DNA of 64,000 nucleotides from Parasalinivibrio latis (GTDB taxonomy: Bacteria; Pseudomonadota; Gammaproteobacteria; Enterobacterales; Vibrionaceae): positions 868,001 to 932,000 of the forward strand of contig NZ_CP098813.1 in assembly GCF_036825535.1 (NCBI RefSeq), given 5' to 3'. The notes under the pieces were generated by a model. That model was not told where the DNA came from. It did no database searches and saw nothing but the letters and a program-made list of their open reading frames with translations. Shown here in pieces: positions 35,394 through 43,449 of the stretch. Numbering within the stretch: position 1 is the first letter of the stretch; every line of letters begins with the position of its first letter. The translations under genes and the position numbers were made by a program.

Positions 35394-36025
35394 GGCTGGC
35401 CTCCTTCGTTGTTTTGAGTGTTAGAAGTGCCTTTGAAAAGCTGCCACGCGCGGTAGAGTTCAATCAGCAACATAATGGCAAACGCCAGTGCGACGCTCTG
35501 GTAGATCACGCTTTTTGAGAGATCTACTGCCATCAGTTTCTGGAACTGAGTCGCTTTGGCGACCTTGAGAGCCAGGTATACGGCACCGGCAAAAAACGTC
35601 GACTGAAGCAAGGCATTCAGCCAGATCACGCCCCTTTGAAGAGTTGGGGAAAGCCGTGTCACAAAAAAATTCACACTGATATGGGCTTTTCGCTGAAGCG
35701 CCAGGGCTGAGCCAAAAAATGTCAGTACAATAAGAATGTTACGGGCAATTTCTTCAGTCCAGACGGCGGAGTCGTTCAGAAAGTAGCGGGTAAAAAACTG
35801 GTAAAAGACCACCATTGCCAGCACCCAGAAAGCGAACGTACAAATCCAACCGAGGATCCCCACATCGCGCCAGGAAAAGTGACGGTCTTCGTCTTCAATA
35901 AAACCGGATGTTTCCGGGGTTTCTGTGTCTTTGGTTTCCATGTCCGGTTCACTGTATCCGTGTGATGCCGCTGTGGAGGTTTTGCGAAGTTCGGAGACGT
36001 CTAATGCATCCTTTGCTTCTAACAT
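35390..36025 (-). CDS. dctQ: TRAP transporter small permease DctQ with acidic N-terminal extension
   Basis: A 211-residue small membrane subunit with four hydrophobic segments from about residue 60 on (ILGWICTFAFWVLAMVVFYQ and later), including RNILIVLTFFGSALALQRKAH. It has an unusual hydrophilic, acidic 55-residue N-terminal tail (ASHGYSEPDMETKDTETPET and following); DctQ proteins usually start a few residues before the first helix. AAGGAG six bases before the ATG at 36025 supports inclusion of the tail. Confidence 0.88.
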   Translation of the reverse strand: MLEAKDALDVSELRKTSTAASHGYSEPDMETKDTETPETSGFIEDEDRHFSWRDVGILGWICTFAFWVLAMVVFYQFFTRYFLNDSAVWTEEIARNILIVLTFFGSALALQRKAHISVNFFVTRLSPTLQRGVIWLNALLQSTFFAGAVYLALKVAKATQFQKLMAVDLSKSVIYQSVALAFAIMLLIELYRAWQLFKGTSNTQNNEGGQP

Positions 36026-36085
36026 ACTGCACTCCTTGCTGTTACAAACCAGCCGTGTTGCCTTTGACCGGCTGAAATCCAAGTT

Positions 36086-36119
36086 GGCCCGCCTTGTCAT
36101 TGTTGTTTGGTGGCGGGCC
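36086..36119 (-). other. Stem-loop between dctP and dctQ
   Basis: GGCCCGCC and GGCGGGCC form a perfect 8-bp stem with an 18-base loop in the dctP-dctQ gap. No T run follows on the minus strand. Such structures after binding-protein genes often protect the upstream mRNA, raising DctP relative to the membrane subunits; that role is inferred. Confidence 0.5.
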
Positions 36120-36147
36120 TTGTCGTCGTATAGGGTAACTAGCCGAT

Positions 36148-37143
36148 TTACAGCGCCTGGAAGCGCTTATAAACGTCTTCAGACCATGACGCGTGCTTGC
36201 CGTTATGTACGTCCATTGCAGCTTTTCGGAAGGCATCACGATCAATGTTGTCATTGATGTTCACACCCTGCTCCTTGAACCAACTGACCAGATCCTGCTC
36301 AGAGTCACGGATGTCATTGCTGGCACCGGCTGCGGCTTCTACAAACACTGCCTTGAATACGGCCTTGTCTTCATCCGAGAGTTTGTTCCAGGTTGGGCCG
36401 CCAACCACGGTCACCAGGCTGTCGATAATGTGCCCGGTCAGGTTGATGTACTTTTGTACCTCATAGAACTTTTTCGCCTGGATGGTAGGCAATGGGTTCT
36501 CCTGTCCGTCTACCACGCCCTGGGACAGTGCCAGGTAGACTTCTGAAAACGCAATTGGGGTGGCGTTGGCTTTCACTGAGTCAGTAAACATCTGGAACAG
36601 AGGCGCGGGTGGAACACGCAGTTTCATGCCCTTCATATCTGCCGGGCTGGAAACAGGCTCATTGGAGGTCACCATACGCTGGCCGTAATAAGTGAGTGAC
36701 TGAATATTATGGCCGGTCACAGACTTGTAGCCGTTACTCAGGTCAGCAAAAAGCGGGCTGGTGGCGTAAGCATTAAAGTGATTGAAATCGCGCAACATGA
36801 ATGGTGCGCTTGGGATCGCAAGAGGACCAAAAGAGCGACCGACGAAAGTTGAACCAGTGTAAATAATATCTATGGTACCCAGGCTCAGAGATTCATTAAT
36901 TTCATTTTCTTTTCCCAGCGATGCGGTAGGGAAAACCTGTATTTCATATTTTCCAGAAGTGCGTTTCTGAATTTCATCAGCAGCCCACATAGCCCATTTA
37001 TGGTAAGGCGTAGACGTTTCATACACGTGTGCCCATTTTAATTTTTCAGTTGCCATGGAAACTGGTGAAAATAATCCTGTTGCTGTCAATGCAACAGTGG
37101 TTGCCGCTAAGGCAATGCGTTTTAATAGAGTCCTTCTATACAT
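36148..37143 (-). CDS. dctP: TRAP transporter solute-binding protein DctP
   Basis: A 331-residue periplasmic binding protein. The N-terminus YRRTLLKRIALAATTVALTA resembles a Tat signal (RRxLLK) as well as a Sec signal, with cleavage near SPVSMA-TE. The family fold shows WAHVYETSTPYHKWAMWAADE, the ligand-binding Arg region KGMKLRVPPAP and FSEVYLALSQGVVDGQENP. A GTG nine bases upstream (37152) is possible, but AAGG is better spaced for the ATG at 37143. It is the first gene of the minus-strand uronate operon, divergent from the GntR regulator. Confidence 0.9.
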   Translation of the reverse strand: MYRRTLLKRIALAATTVALTATGLFSPVSMATEKLKWAHVYETSTPYHKWAMWAADEIQKRTSGKYEIQVFPTASLGKENEINESLSLGTIDIIYTGSTFVGRSFGPLAIPSAPFMLRDFNHFNAYATSPLFADLSNGYKSVTGHNIQSLTYYGQRMVTSNEPVSSPADMKGMKLRVPPAPLFQMFTDSVKANATPIAFSEVYLALSQGVVDGQENPLPTIQAKKFYEVQKYINLTGHIIDSLVTVVGGPTWNKLSDEDKAVFKAVFVEAAAGASNDIRDSEQDLVSWFKEQGVNINDNIDRDAFRKAAMDVHNGKHASWSEDVYKRFQAL

Positions 37144-37572
37144 TGTATTCACCTTGTTTAATGGGTGTTTATTACTTTACTTATTGGCTTTATGTAACGG
37201 TGCGTTGTCATCCTTCACAAACAAAATTAGCACACGTATGTCATCATACAAGTTGTTTTTTTGTTAAATTTAGTCAGCGCTCTTTATGAATCAATACTCA
37301 TATTTATTATTTAATAAAAAATTAACTATTTGATTTTTAGAATAAAGAAATAGAATGCATTTGACGTAATTGTTAATATATTAGTTTTGGCTAAATTCGA
37401 AAGGTTGTGCGACAAGTCATTCTTTCTCATAATAGAGACACAACTGGGTTCCCAATCGCTAAATTGGTTCCAAGCTCTCGGATAAATTGTTTCCGGTTGC
37501 TAAATTCACGTAATATAACTATAAGATTTTCAAGACAAGCAGATATTTCCGCTACGGAGCACACGGAGTAGT
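37144..37572. promoter_or_regulatory. Divergent promoter region with candidate GntR operator
   Basis: This 429-base A+T-rich stretch has no gene. It separates the TRAP-kdu operon from the FadR-type regulator. GTATG-TCAT-CATAC at 37236-37249 is an inverted repeat of the size bound by GntR-family dimers and lies about 100 bases upstream of dctP. It is the best operator candidate. Confidence 0.5.
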
Positions 37573-38274
37573 ATGTTAGGAAAGCGAAGGACGCTGGCGT
37601 CTCAACTGATTGAAGAGATTAAAAAACGCATTCTGGATGGCGATCTTGCGCCCGGTGACAAACTGCCTTCCGAACAAAGCCTGATCAACCAGTATGGGGT
37701 AAGCCGGACTGTAGTGCGGGAGGCGATAGCCGGTCTCAGAGCCGACGGTATGGTGGTTACAAGGCAGGGTGTGGGTGCGTTTGTTACTGACAATCCAATG
37801 AACAGGCTGGATATTTTTAACCCCAAAACCCTGAAAGATATCCTGCATGTCCTTGATTTGCGCTTATGTCTTGAAGCAAAAACCGCGGAGCTGGCTGCGC
37901 AAAATCGTAGTGACGCCCAGCTGGCAAAGATTGCCAAGACGTTGGAAGAATTCAAAAAAGCCGGAACGGACTACAAAGAGATTTCTTCAGCTGATTTCCA
38001 GTTTCACATGGCCATTGCTGAAGCATCCGGCAACCCATATTTCTTGAAACTGTTGGAGCATCTCGGTCCTCAAATTATTCCCCATTCCAGAATTGACCTT
38101 TACCAACTCCCTGATGATGAAGTTGATTTTCTTGGAAAAGTGTATTTTGAACATGAAGCAATTTACAAACATATAGAAAACCAAGATACCTCAATGGCTG
38201 GAAATGCAATGTCTGGGCATCTTGAAAAAGGCATAGCGAGATATAAAAAGTTGGATGCGGAAAGTAATAATTAA
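37573..38274 (+). CDS. GntR-family (FadR subfamily) transcriptional regulator
   Basis: A 233-residue regulator: a winged helix at residues 10-75 (DKLPSEQSLINQYGVSRTVV, REAIAGLRADGMVVTRQGVG) and a C-terminal FCD effector domain. The FCD domain carries the metal-binding pattern DFQFHMAIAEASGNPYF and a later FEHEAIYKHIE and SGHLEKG. FCD regulators near kdu genes usually respond to uronate intermediates. CGGAG precedes the ATG. It is divergent from the TRAP-kdu operon and upstream of the polysaccharide-degrading genes, so it is well placed to control both. Confidence 0.9.
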   Translation: MLGKRRTLASQLIEEIKKRILDGDLAPGDKLPSEQSLINQYGVSRTVVREAIAGLRADGMVVTRQGVGAFVTDNPMNRLDIFNPKTLKDILHVLDLRLCLEAKTAELAAQNRSDAQLAKIAKTLEEFKKAGTDYKEISSADFQFHMAIAEASGNPYFLKLLEHLGPQIIPHSRIDLYQLPDDEVDFLGKVYFEHEAIYKHIENQDTSMAGNAMSGHLEKGIARYKKLDAESNN

Positions 38275-38299
38275 TAATTATACGCATAATGTTTAATAT

Positions 38300-38326
38300 A
38301 AAAAGGCAGGCATGATCTGCTTTTTT
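38300..38326 (+). terminator. Probable terminator of the GntR-family gene
   Basis: A short GCAG/CTGC stem flanked by AAAAG and TTTTTT lies 30 bases after the stop codon. The stem is weak, so confidence is moderate. Confidence 0.5.
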
Positions 38327-38448
38327 GTATTTATAAAAAGATTTTGTTTGTGACGCGAATAACAAAAAGAAACTAATATAAAAAATCCAATTGACCTATT
38401 CAGGTGAGTATAAGTAACACTTAGATCGCGTTGTTCATTCTTTGTCGG

Positions 38449-38473
38449 ACATTTCTGTATTTCACAGAAATGT
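38449..38473. promoter_or_regulatory. 25-bp palindrome upstream of the lyase operon
   Basis: ACATTTCTGT and ACAGAAATGT are perfect inverse copies around five bases, 121 bases before the start of the BNR_4 gene. It is a candidate operator for a regulator of the polysaccharide genes. Confidence 0.55.
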
Positions 38474-38484
38474 ATTTTATGGTG

Positions 38485-38537
38485 GTAACCGGCAAAGATA
38501 TATTTCACCCATAACACTCAATATGCCGGTTACTTTT
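38485..38537 (+). promoter_or_regulatory. Long leader hairpin before the lyase operon
   Basis: GTAACCGGCA (38485-38494) and TGCCGGTTAC (38524-38533) pair perfectly across 29 bases and are followed by TTTT and a T-rich stretch. It may act as a terminator-like attenuator or leader structure upstream of the gene at 38594. Confidence 0.45.
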
Positions 38538-38593
38538 CAATTGTTTTGATTTCCTGTTTTTCGGGAATATCAAAAAATGGAGAGGTAACTGTA

Positions 38594-40999
38594 ATGCACA
38601 CCTCCAAAAAGTACCTGAGCACCTGTTGGATAAAACCCGGTGTAAGCAAGATGCTTCCACTGGCTTTGGCAATACCACTGAATCTGAGTGCTGCACCTGT
38701 TTCAACCGGCTATGACTTTGTTGCCTCGGAAGATGGTACCTATATCTGGTATATCGACGAACGCGCCCGAATTAACAACGGCGTGTTGTTCACCTCCTAT
38801 GTGAAGATTGATGGCTATACCGGCATGTCGACCCTGAATCTTGAGTCCGGCTCGCGCATCGGGGATGACATTGATATAAGTAGCTTTAAGCAGGCTGACG
38901 ACCACAATAATGCCGCGATCCTGCCATTGAAAAATGGCAAAATGATGACGCTGTATACACTTCATGATGCCAGGCGAACACAGTATTACCGAGTGTCGTC
39001 CAACTCACTGCCTCTGACCCTTGGAGACTGGGGTGAGGAGAAAACCTACCCGATACCGGGATCGGCAACCTATAACAATGCGTATCAGTTGTCGTCAGAA
39101 AATAACCGCATCTACAACTTTTTCCGAGTCGGCGCGCGTGACCCCTATTACGTAACCTTTGACAGCAACGGCGGAAACCCAAGCGAAGCGAAGCACTTTA
39201 TCCAGAATGGGACACAGTGGTGGGACAGGGCCTACGCCAAATACGCATCCAACGGGACGGACCGGATCGATGTGTTCTTTACTGACGGACACCCTACGGT
39301 CAGCCGCACCAGCCTTTACCACATGTACATCAAGGGCGGGAAAGTCTACAAAACCGACAACACCCTGATTGGCAACCTGCAGGATGCGCCTTTCGGGAAA
39401 AACGATGCGACGGTTGTTTATCAGTACGGTGAAGATGGCACGTCGCGGCGGCCTTGGAACCATGAGATGCGCTACGGTGCAGACGGCAAACCGATTCTGT
39501 TCTATAGCCATCAACTGGATAAAAACACCATCGATTATTACATGGCCATCTGGGATGAATCACAAGGTACCTGGGTGAAAAAATGGGTAGCGGATGCGGG
39601 AGATTCCCTGATCCCTGAACCCATGACAGCCCCGGATGGGACGACCTTTGGCGGCTCCCAAATTGACTATGCCGGCGGCATTACCCTGAACCCTTACAAC
39701 ACCAATGAGATTTTTATCTCAGCAAATGTTGACCCGAGGAATGGTCAGGAAACCGCTAAGTATGAGATTTATAAGGGAACCATGGTAAACCAGGGTGACT
39801 CATTCCTGTGGGAAGCCGTGACATCTGGTTCACCGGACAACAACTACCGTCCGTTTGTCCCATTTGGTGCAAAGAAAGCCAGTGAACAGGTGGTAGTGTG
39901 GTTCACCGGTAAGTACGAGTCTTTCGTCAACGGTTACAAAAACCTGCAAAGTACCGGTGAAAGTTATTACTTTAAAGGCTACGACAGCAAAGTGGTCGGT
40001 AAGTACATTAACCGAAGCACCGACTTCCTGACAGGAACCTGCCAGGCAGTATCCATCACGCCGGATGCCTCCAATACCACCGGGTATGGCGGAAGCCAGG
40101 ATCAGGGAACAGCATCGTTCGGAGGCAACGGTATCACGGTTGCCGGGAATGGCTGGAAAGCTGTCGACATTAATTACCGCGTCACACCTAATACCACCCT
40201 GTCTTTCGAGTTCAAATCTTCTGCCCAGGGTGAAGAACATGCCATCGGCCTGGATAACAACCTGTCGGTCAGCAACAACATGCGTGTCAGGCTTTACGGC
40301 ACCCAGAAAGACGCCAATATTGAAGGCCGATTTGATACCTACCACAGCAATGGCGGCTATGAGCGTTTTATCACCCCAATCGGAAAAATCATTGCGAACA
40401 AGCCGTATACCGCTAACTACCTGATGGTTAATGCGGATGATGATGCCAACGCGGCAGGCAGTTCTACCTTCCGTAACATCTCTGTGTTCGAAGACCACAG
40501 TGATGTGTACTTCAGCCGCAACCAGGTTGATGCATACGACGGCAACCAGGGTGACGGCGGAACCATCGAAGTAACACCGGATGGCAGTACGCTCACGGTG
40601 ACCGATAACGGTTGGCGAGTGGTTGAACTTCCGTATGACATCACCCCAAGCACTGTCATGACCTTCGATTTCAAGAGCTCCCGTCTTGGGGAATTCCATG
40701 GAATTGCAATGGACACAGACCTATCGCTAAACAACGGTGAAACCCGTTTTGCACTTTACGGGACACAGGCCGACCCATCTTCCAATGAAACGTACAAAAA
40801 CTACGATGGCAGTGGGGAGTTCCAGCATTTCACCATCCCGGTCGGGCAATACGCAGCCAATGGCCGTACCAACTACCTGGTATTTATCGCTGACCACGAT
40901 GGGGGGGCCAAAAACGGCGAGTCAGTCTTCCGCAATGTGCGGGTCTTTGACGATACCAATGGCAACCTGATCGACGACCGCTGCGACCCAGCCCTGTGA
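38594..40999 (+). CDS. Secreted BNR_4 beta-propeller protein, putative ulvan-type polysaccharide lyase, with two C-terminal beta-sandwich modules
   Basis: An 801-residue exported protein. A signal peptide ends near NLSAAPVS. Residues 30-465 form a BNR_4-type propeller with DDHNNAAILPLKNGKMMTLY, RTSLYHMYIKGGKVY and PWNHEMRYGADGKPILFYSH, the pattern of PL24/PL25 ulvan lyases and relatives. The His in DDHNN and in YTLHDARR are candidate catalytic residues. Two tandem homologous modules follow (about 483-635 and 640-790), each with GW(K/R)-V-(D/E)-(I/L) and a conserved FKSS-GE-HGI-D core. The C-terminus DTNGNLIDDRCD resembles a Ca-binding thrombospondin-3 motif. GAGAGG before the ATG at 38594 decides the start. 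It is followed by GH105 after 47 bases. Activity is inferred, not proven. Confidence 0.75.
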   Translation: MHTSKKYLSTCWIKPGVSKMLPLALAIPLNLSAAPVSTGYDFVASEDGTYIWYIDERARINNGVLFTSYVKIDGYTGMSTLNLESGSRIGDDIDISSFKQADDHNNAAILPLKNGKMMTLYTLHDARRTQYYRVSSNSLPLTLGDWGEEKTYPIPGSATYNNAYQLSSENNRIYNFFRVGARDPYYVTFDSNGGNPSEAKHFIQNGTQWWDRAYAKYASNGTDRIDVFFTDGHPTVSRTSLYHMYIKGGKVYKTDNTLIGNLQDAPFGKNDATVVYQYGEDGTSRRPWNHEMRYGADGKPILFYSHQLDKNTIDYYMAIWDESQGTWVKKWVADAGDSLIPEPMTAPDGTTFGGSQIDYAGGITLNPYNTNEIFISANVDPRNGQETAKYEIYKGTMVNQGDSFLWEAVTSGSPDNNYRPFVPFGAKKASEQVVVWFTGKYESFVNGYKNLQSTGESYYFKGYDSKVVGKYINRSTDFLTGTCQAVSITPDASNTTGYGGSQDQGTASFGGNGITVAGNGWKAVDINYRVTPNTTLSFEFKSSAQGEEHAIGLDNNLSVSNNMRVRLYGTQKDANIEGRFDTYHSNGGYERFITPIGKIIANKPYTANYLMVNADDDANAAGSSTFRNISVFEDHSDVYFSRNQVDAYDGNQGDGGTIEVTPDGSTLTVTDNGWRVVELPYDITPSTVMTFDFKSSRLGEFHGIAMDTDLSLNNGETRFALYGTQADPSSNETYKNYDGSGEFQHFTIPVGQYAANGRTNYLVFIADHDGGAKNGESVFRNVRVFDDTNGNLIDDRCDPAL

Positions 41000-41046
41000 T
41001 TAACCGACCCGGTTTCACAAGAAGCCGGGGTTTCAGAAGGACAAGG

Positions 41047-43386
41047 ATGATGAGAACGAAACAACCCATACAGCGCACAATGCTTGGGGCTGTACTACTG
41101 GGAACTATGACATTGGCACCGGCTGAGGCGTATGAGTTTACCCCGAATGATATGTTGGCAACTTCCCAACTGGTTCATGATTATTGGGTAGACAACGGTT
41201 TTTATGACAGCCAATACACCCCGGATACTAACTGGATTTACGGTGCGTACCACATTGGTGAATTCGAATACGCCAAACAGACCGGTAACGGAAAGGCGTG
41301 GGATAACACCCTGAGTTGGGCCCGGGCTTTCTCTTATGAGCCCCATAGTAGCTGCACCACTACCCACGCTGACCACCAGGCCGCCGGGCAGGTCTTTTTT
41401 GAGTTGGCTCCGATGGTCAATGAACCGGCCGGTACCCTGGACTGTCTGAAAGAGAGCGTGATGGGTGTGGTTAACTCCACGTATACCCGCTATTGGTCAT
41501 GGGCAGATGCGCTCTATATGGCGCCGGCAGTGTGGCCATTGATGGCGGATACGCTGGCTAGCCAGGACGAGAAAAACGCCGTCTACGAGTCACTCTATAC
41601 CCAGTTCAAAACCGCCTATGACAGCTTGTGGAATGAGGATTACGATCTTTGGGCGCGTGACAGCCGTTATGTCTATCCTAACAATCCAAGCCCGGATGGC
41701 AGCCCAATGTTTTGGTCCCGCGGGAACGGTTGGGTGTTTGGCGGTATTGCCAGGCTTTTGGATCGCCTGCCAGAAGATGCGCCGCATTACCAGGCATACC
41801 GCACCAACTTTGTGAAAATGGCGGCAGCACTGAAAAACAGCCAGCAAGCTGACGGGTTCTGGGGGGCGGATATTCTGGAACCGCACCATATCAACGCTCC
41901 GGAATCCAGTGGCACCACCTTCTTCGTTTATGGCATGGCAATTGGTGTCCGCTTGGGCATCCTCGACAGCGATACTTACATGCCGGTCATTAAGAAAGGT
42001 TGGCTGGCGCTGGCAAATACCGCACTGCAGGACTCGGGCCGTTTGGGCTGGGCTCAGGGCGTTGCCCATGAATCGTATATGTCTTATGCGCGGGCAAGTT
42101 CCAGCCAGCCATATACTACCGGCTCTTATCTGGCAGCATCTGCGGAGATCTATCACCTACTGGCAGATACCAATGTCGCACTCAACAAACCGGTAACCTG
42201 TTCAAAGGAACCTCAGCCGACCATTGCACCTTGTGAGCAGGCGGTGGATGGCAGTGATGCAGGCCATAAACGTTGGTCAGCGGATCAGATCCCCGCGTGG
42301 ATTGAAATAGACCTTGGTGAACTGACCCGGCTTTCAGCGTTCCGTGGCAGCTTCTTTTATGACCGTGATTACCAGTACACAGTTGACGTGAAGGTTGATG
42401 CAAACAGCCAGTACGAGACAGTCATCAACCAGCTCGACAACACCGAGGGTAGGGCCAGCCTGATTGCTTTCCCGAATGACACCATCGGCCGTTATGTACG
42501 GGTGAAAGTCGATGGGGCAGCAACCTACAACGGTTCCTGGGTAAGTATTCGTGAACTGGAAGTCTTTGGTAAGCCTTCCTCGCTGGAAAGCATCGCGCTA
42601 AACAAAGCAGTCACCTGTAGCGATGAGCCGCAGGCGCAATACCATTGTGGTAAGGCAGTTGATGGCAAAACCGGCTCCGGCGACCGTTGGTCAGCGATGA
42701 CTTTCCCTCAATCTATCGAAGTAGATCTGGGTTCACTTCATACGTTAAACGGCTATGCGCTGAGTGCTCTGTATGACCGTAAATACAATTTCCGGGTTGA
42801 GGTAAAAGCGACTGAAAATGCTGCATACCAAACCATCGCGGAAAAAACCGGCGCGGACGGCACCGGGAAATTCCAGACGTTGACCCCGGTTATTGCGCAG
42901 TATGCGCGCCTGACGGTAACTGGTATTGCGGACAACTCTTCCAACTGGGTGAGTATCCGTGAGTGGGATATCTATGGCCGCGAATACTCCCCGACACTGA
43001 TTCAGCCGGCAGCTTTCCGTTGCAGTGCTGAGCCTCAGGAGCAATACGGTTGCGAAAACCTGTTTGATGGCAGTACGGCTGGCGGGGATCGCTGGTCTGC
43101 TGAAGGTTTAGGTTATGTGGTGGTTGATTTTGGTTCTACACGGGATCTTCGCGCTTACACGCTTCACACCTACCAGGACCGCAACTATGCCTACAAACTT
43201 GAAGCGCTGAATGCCAATGGCCAGTACGAGCTGGTGGATGAGCGTACCATTCACACCACAGAACCGGGTGTCCGCCAGATCCTGCCGGTATCGGTGTCTA
43301 CCTCGAAAATTCGGCTGTCGACAACAGACATTCCTGATGACGTGTTCCAGTGGACAGGTCTGACTGAACTGTCTTTGTACGAGTAA
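41047..43386 (+). CDS. Secreted GH105 unsaturated glycuronyl hydrolase with three discoidin-like modules
   Basis: A 779-residue exported enzyme. The signal peptide ends near APAEA-YE. Residues about 35-370 form the GH105 (alpha/alpha)6 barrel, with NWIYGAYHIGEFEY, YWSWADALYMAPAVW (catalytic-type Asp) and FWSRGNGWVFGGIAR. Such enzymes remove 4,5-unsaturated uronate from lyase products of rhamnogalacturonan or ulvan. Three F5/8-type (CBM32-like) modules follow (about 375-510, 514-648, 650-779). Each has a Cys pair in the pattern CS-EPQ ... C plus DRWSA or KRWSA. The start at 41047 follows AAGGA by five bases. The final uronate feeds KduI. Likely cotranscribed with the BNR_4 gene. Confidence 0.85.
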   Translation: MMRTKQPIQRTMLGAVLLGTMTLAPAEAYEFTPNDMLATSQLVHDYWVDNGFYDSQYTPDTNWIYGAYHIGEFEYAKQTGNGKAWDNTLSWARAFSYEPHSSCTTTHADHQAAGQVFFELAPMVNEPAGTLDCLKESVMGVVNSTYTRYWSWADALYMAPAVWPLMADTLASQDEKNAVYESLYTQFKTAYDSLWNEDYDLWARDSRYVYPNNPSPDGSPMFWSRGNGWVFGGIARLLDRLPEDAPHYQAYRTNFVKMAAALKNSQQADGFWGADILEPHHINAPESSGTTFFVYGMAIGVRLGILDSDTYMPVIKKGWLALANTALQDSGRLGWAQGVAHESYMSYARASSSQPYTTGSYLAASAEIYHLLADTNVALNKPVTCSKEPQPTIAPCEQAVDGSDAGHKRWSADQIPAWIEIDLGELTRLSAFRGSFFYDRDYQYTVDVKVDANSQYETVINQLDNTEGRASLIAFPNDTIGRYVRVKVDGAATYNGSWVSIRELEVFGKPSSLESIALNKAVTCSDEPQAQYHCGKAVDGKTGSGDRWSAMTFPQSIEVDLGSLHTLNGYALSALYDRKYNFRVEVKATENAAYQTIAEKTGADGTGKFQTLTPVIAQYARLTVTGIADNSSNWVSIREWDIYGREYSPTLIQPAAFRCSAEPQEQYGCENLFDGSTAGGDRWSAEGLGYVVVDFGSTRDLRAYTLHTYQDRNYAYKLEALNANGQYELVDERTIHTTEPGVRQILPVSVSTSKIRLSTTDIPDDVFQWTGLTELSLYE

Positions 43387-43394
43387 TTATCTTG

Positions 43395-43421
43395 GTCCCC
43401 GTAGGTATGTCCTACGGGGAC
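43395..43421 (+). other. Strong stem-loop between GH105 and PL8 genes
   Basis: GTCCCCGTAGG and CCTACGGGGAC form an 11-bp perfect stem with a five-base loop, eight bases after the GH105 stop. There is no T run, so it may stabilise the upstream mRNA or partly stop transcription before the PL8 gene. Confidence 0.55.
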
Positions 43422-43449
43422 TAAAGTCATTAGCTATGAGGAATGGTGG

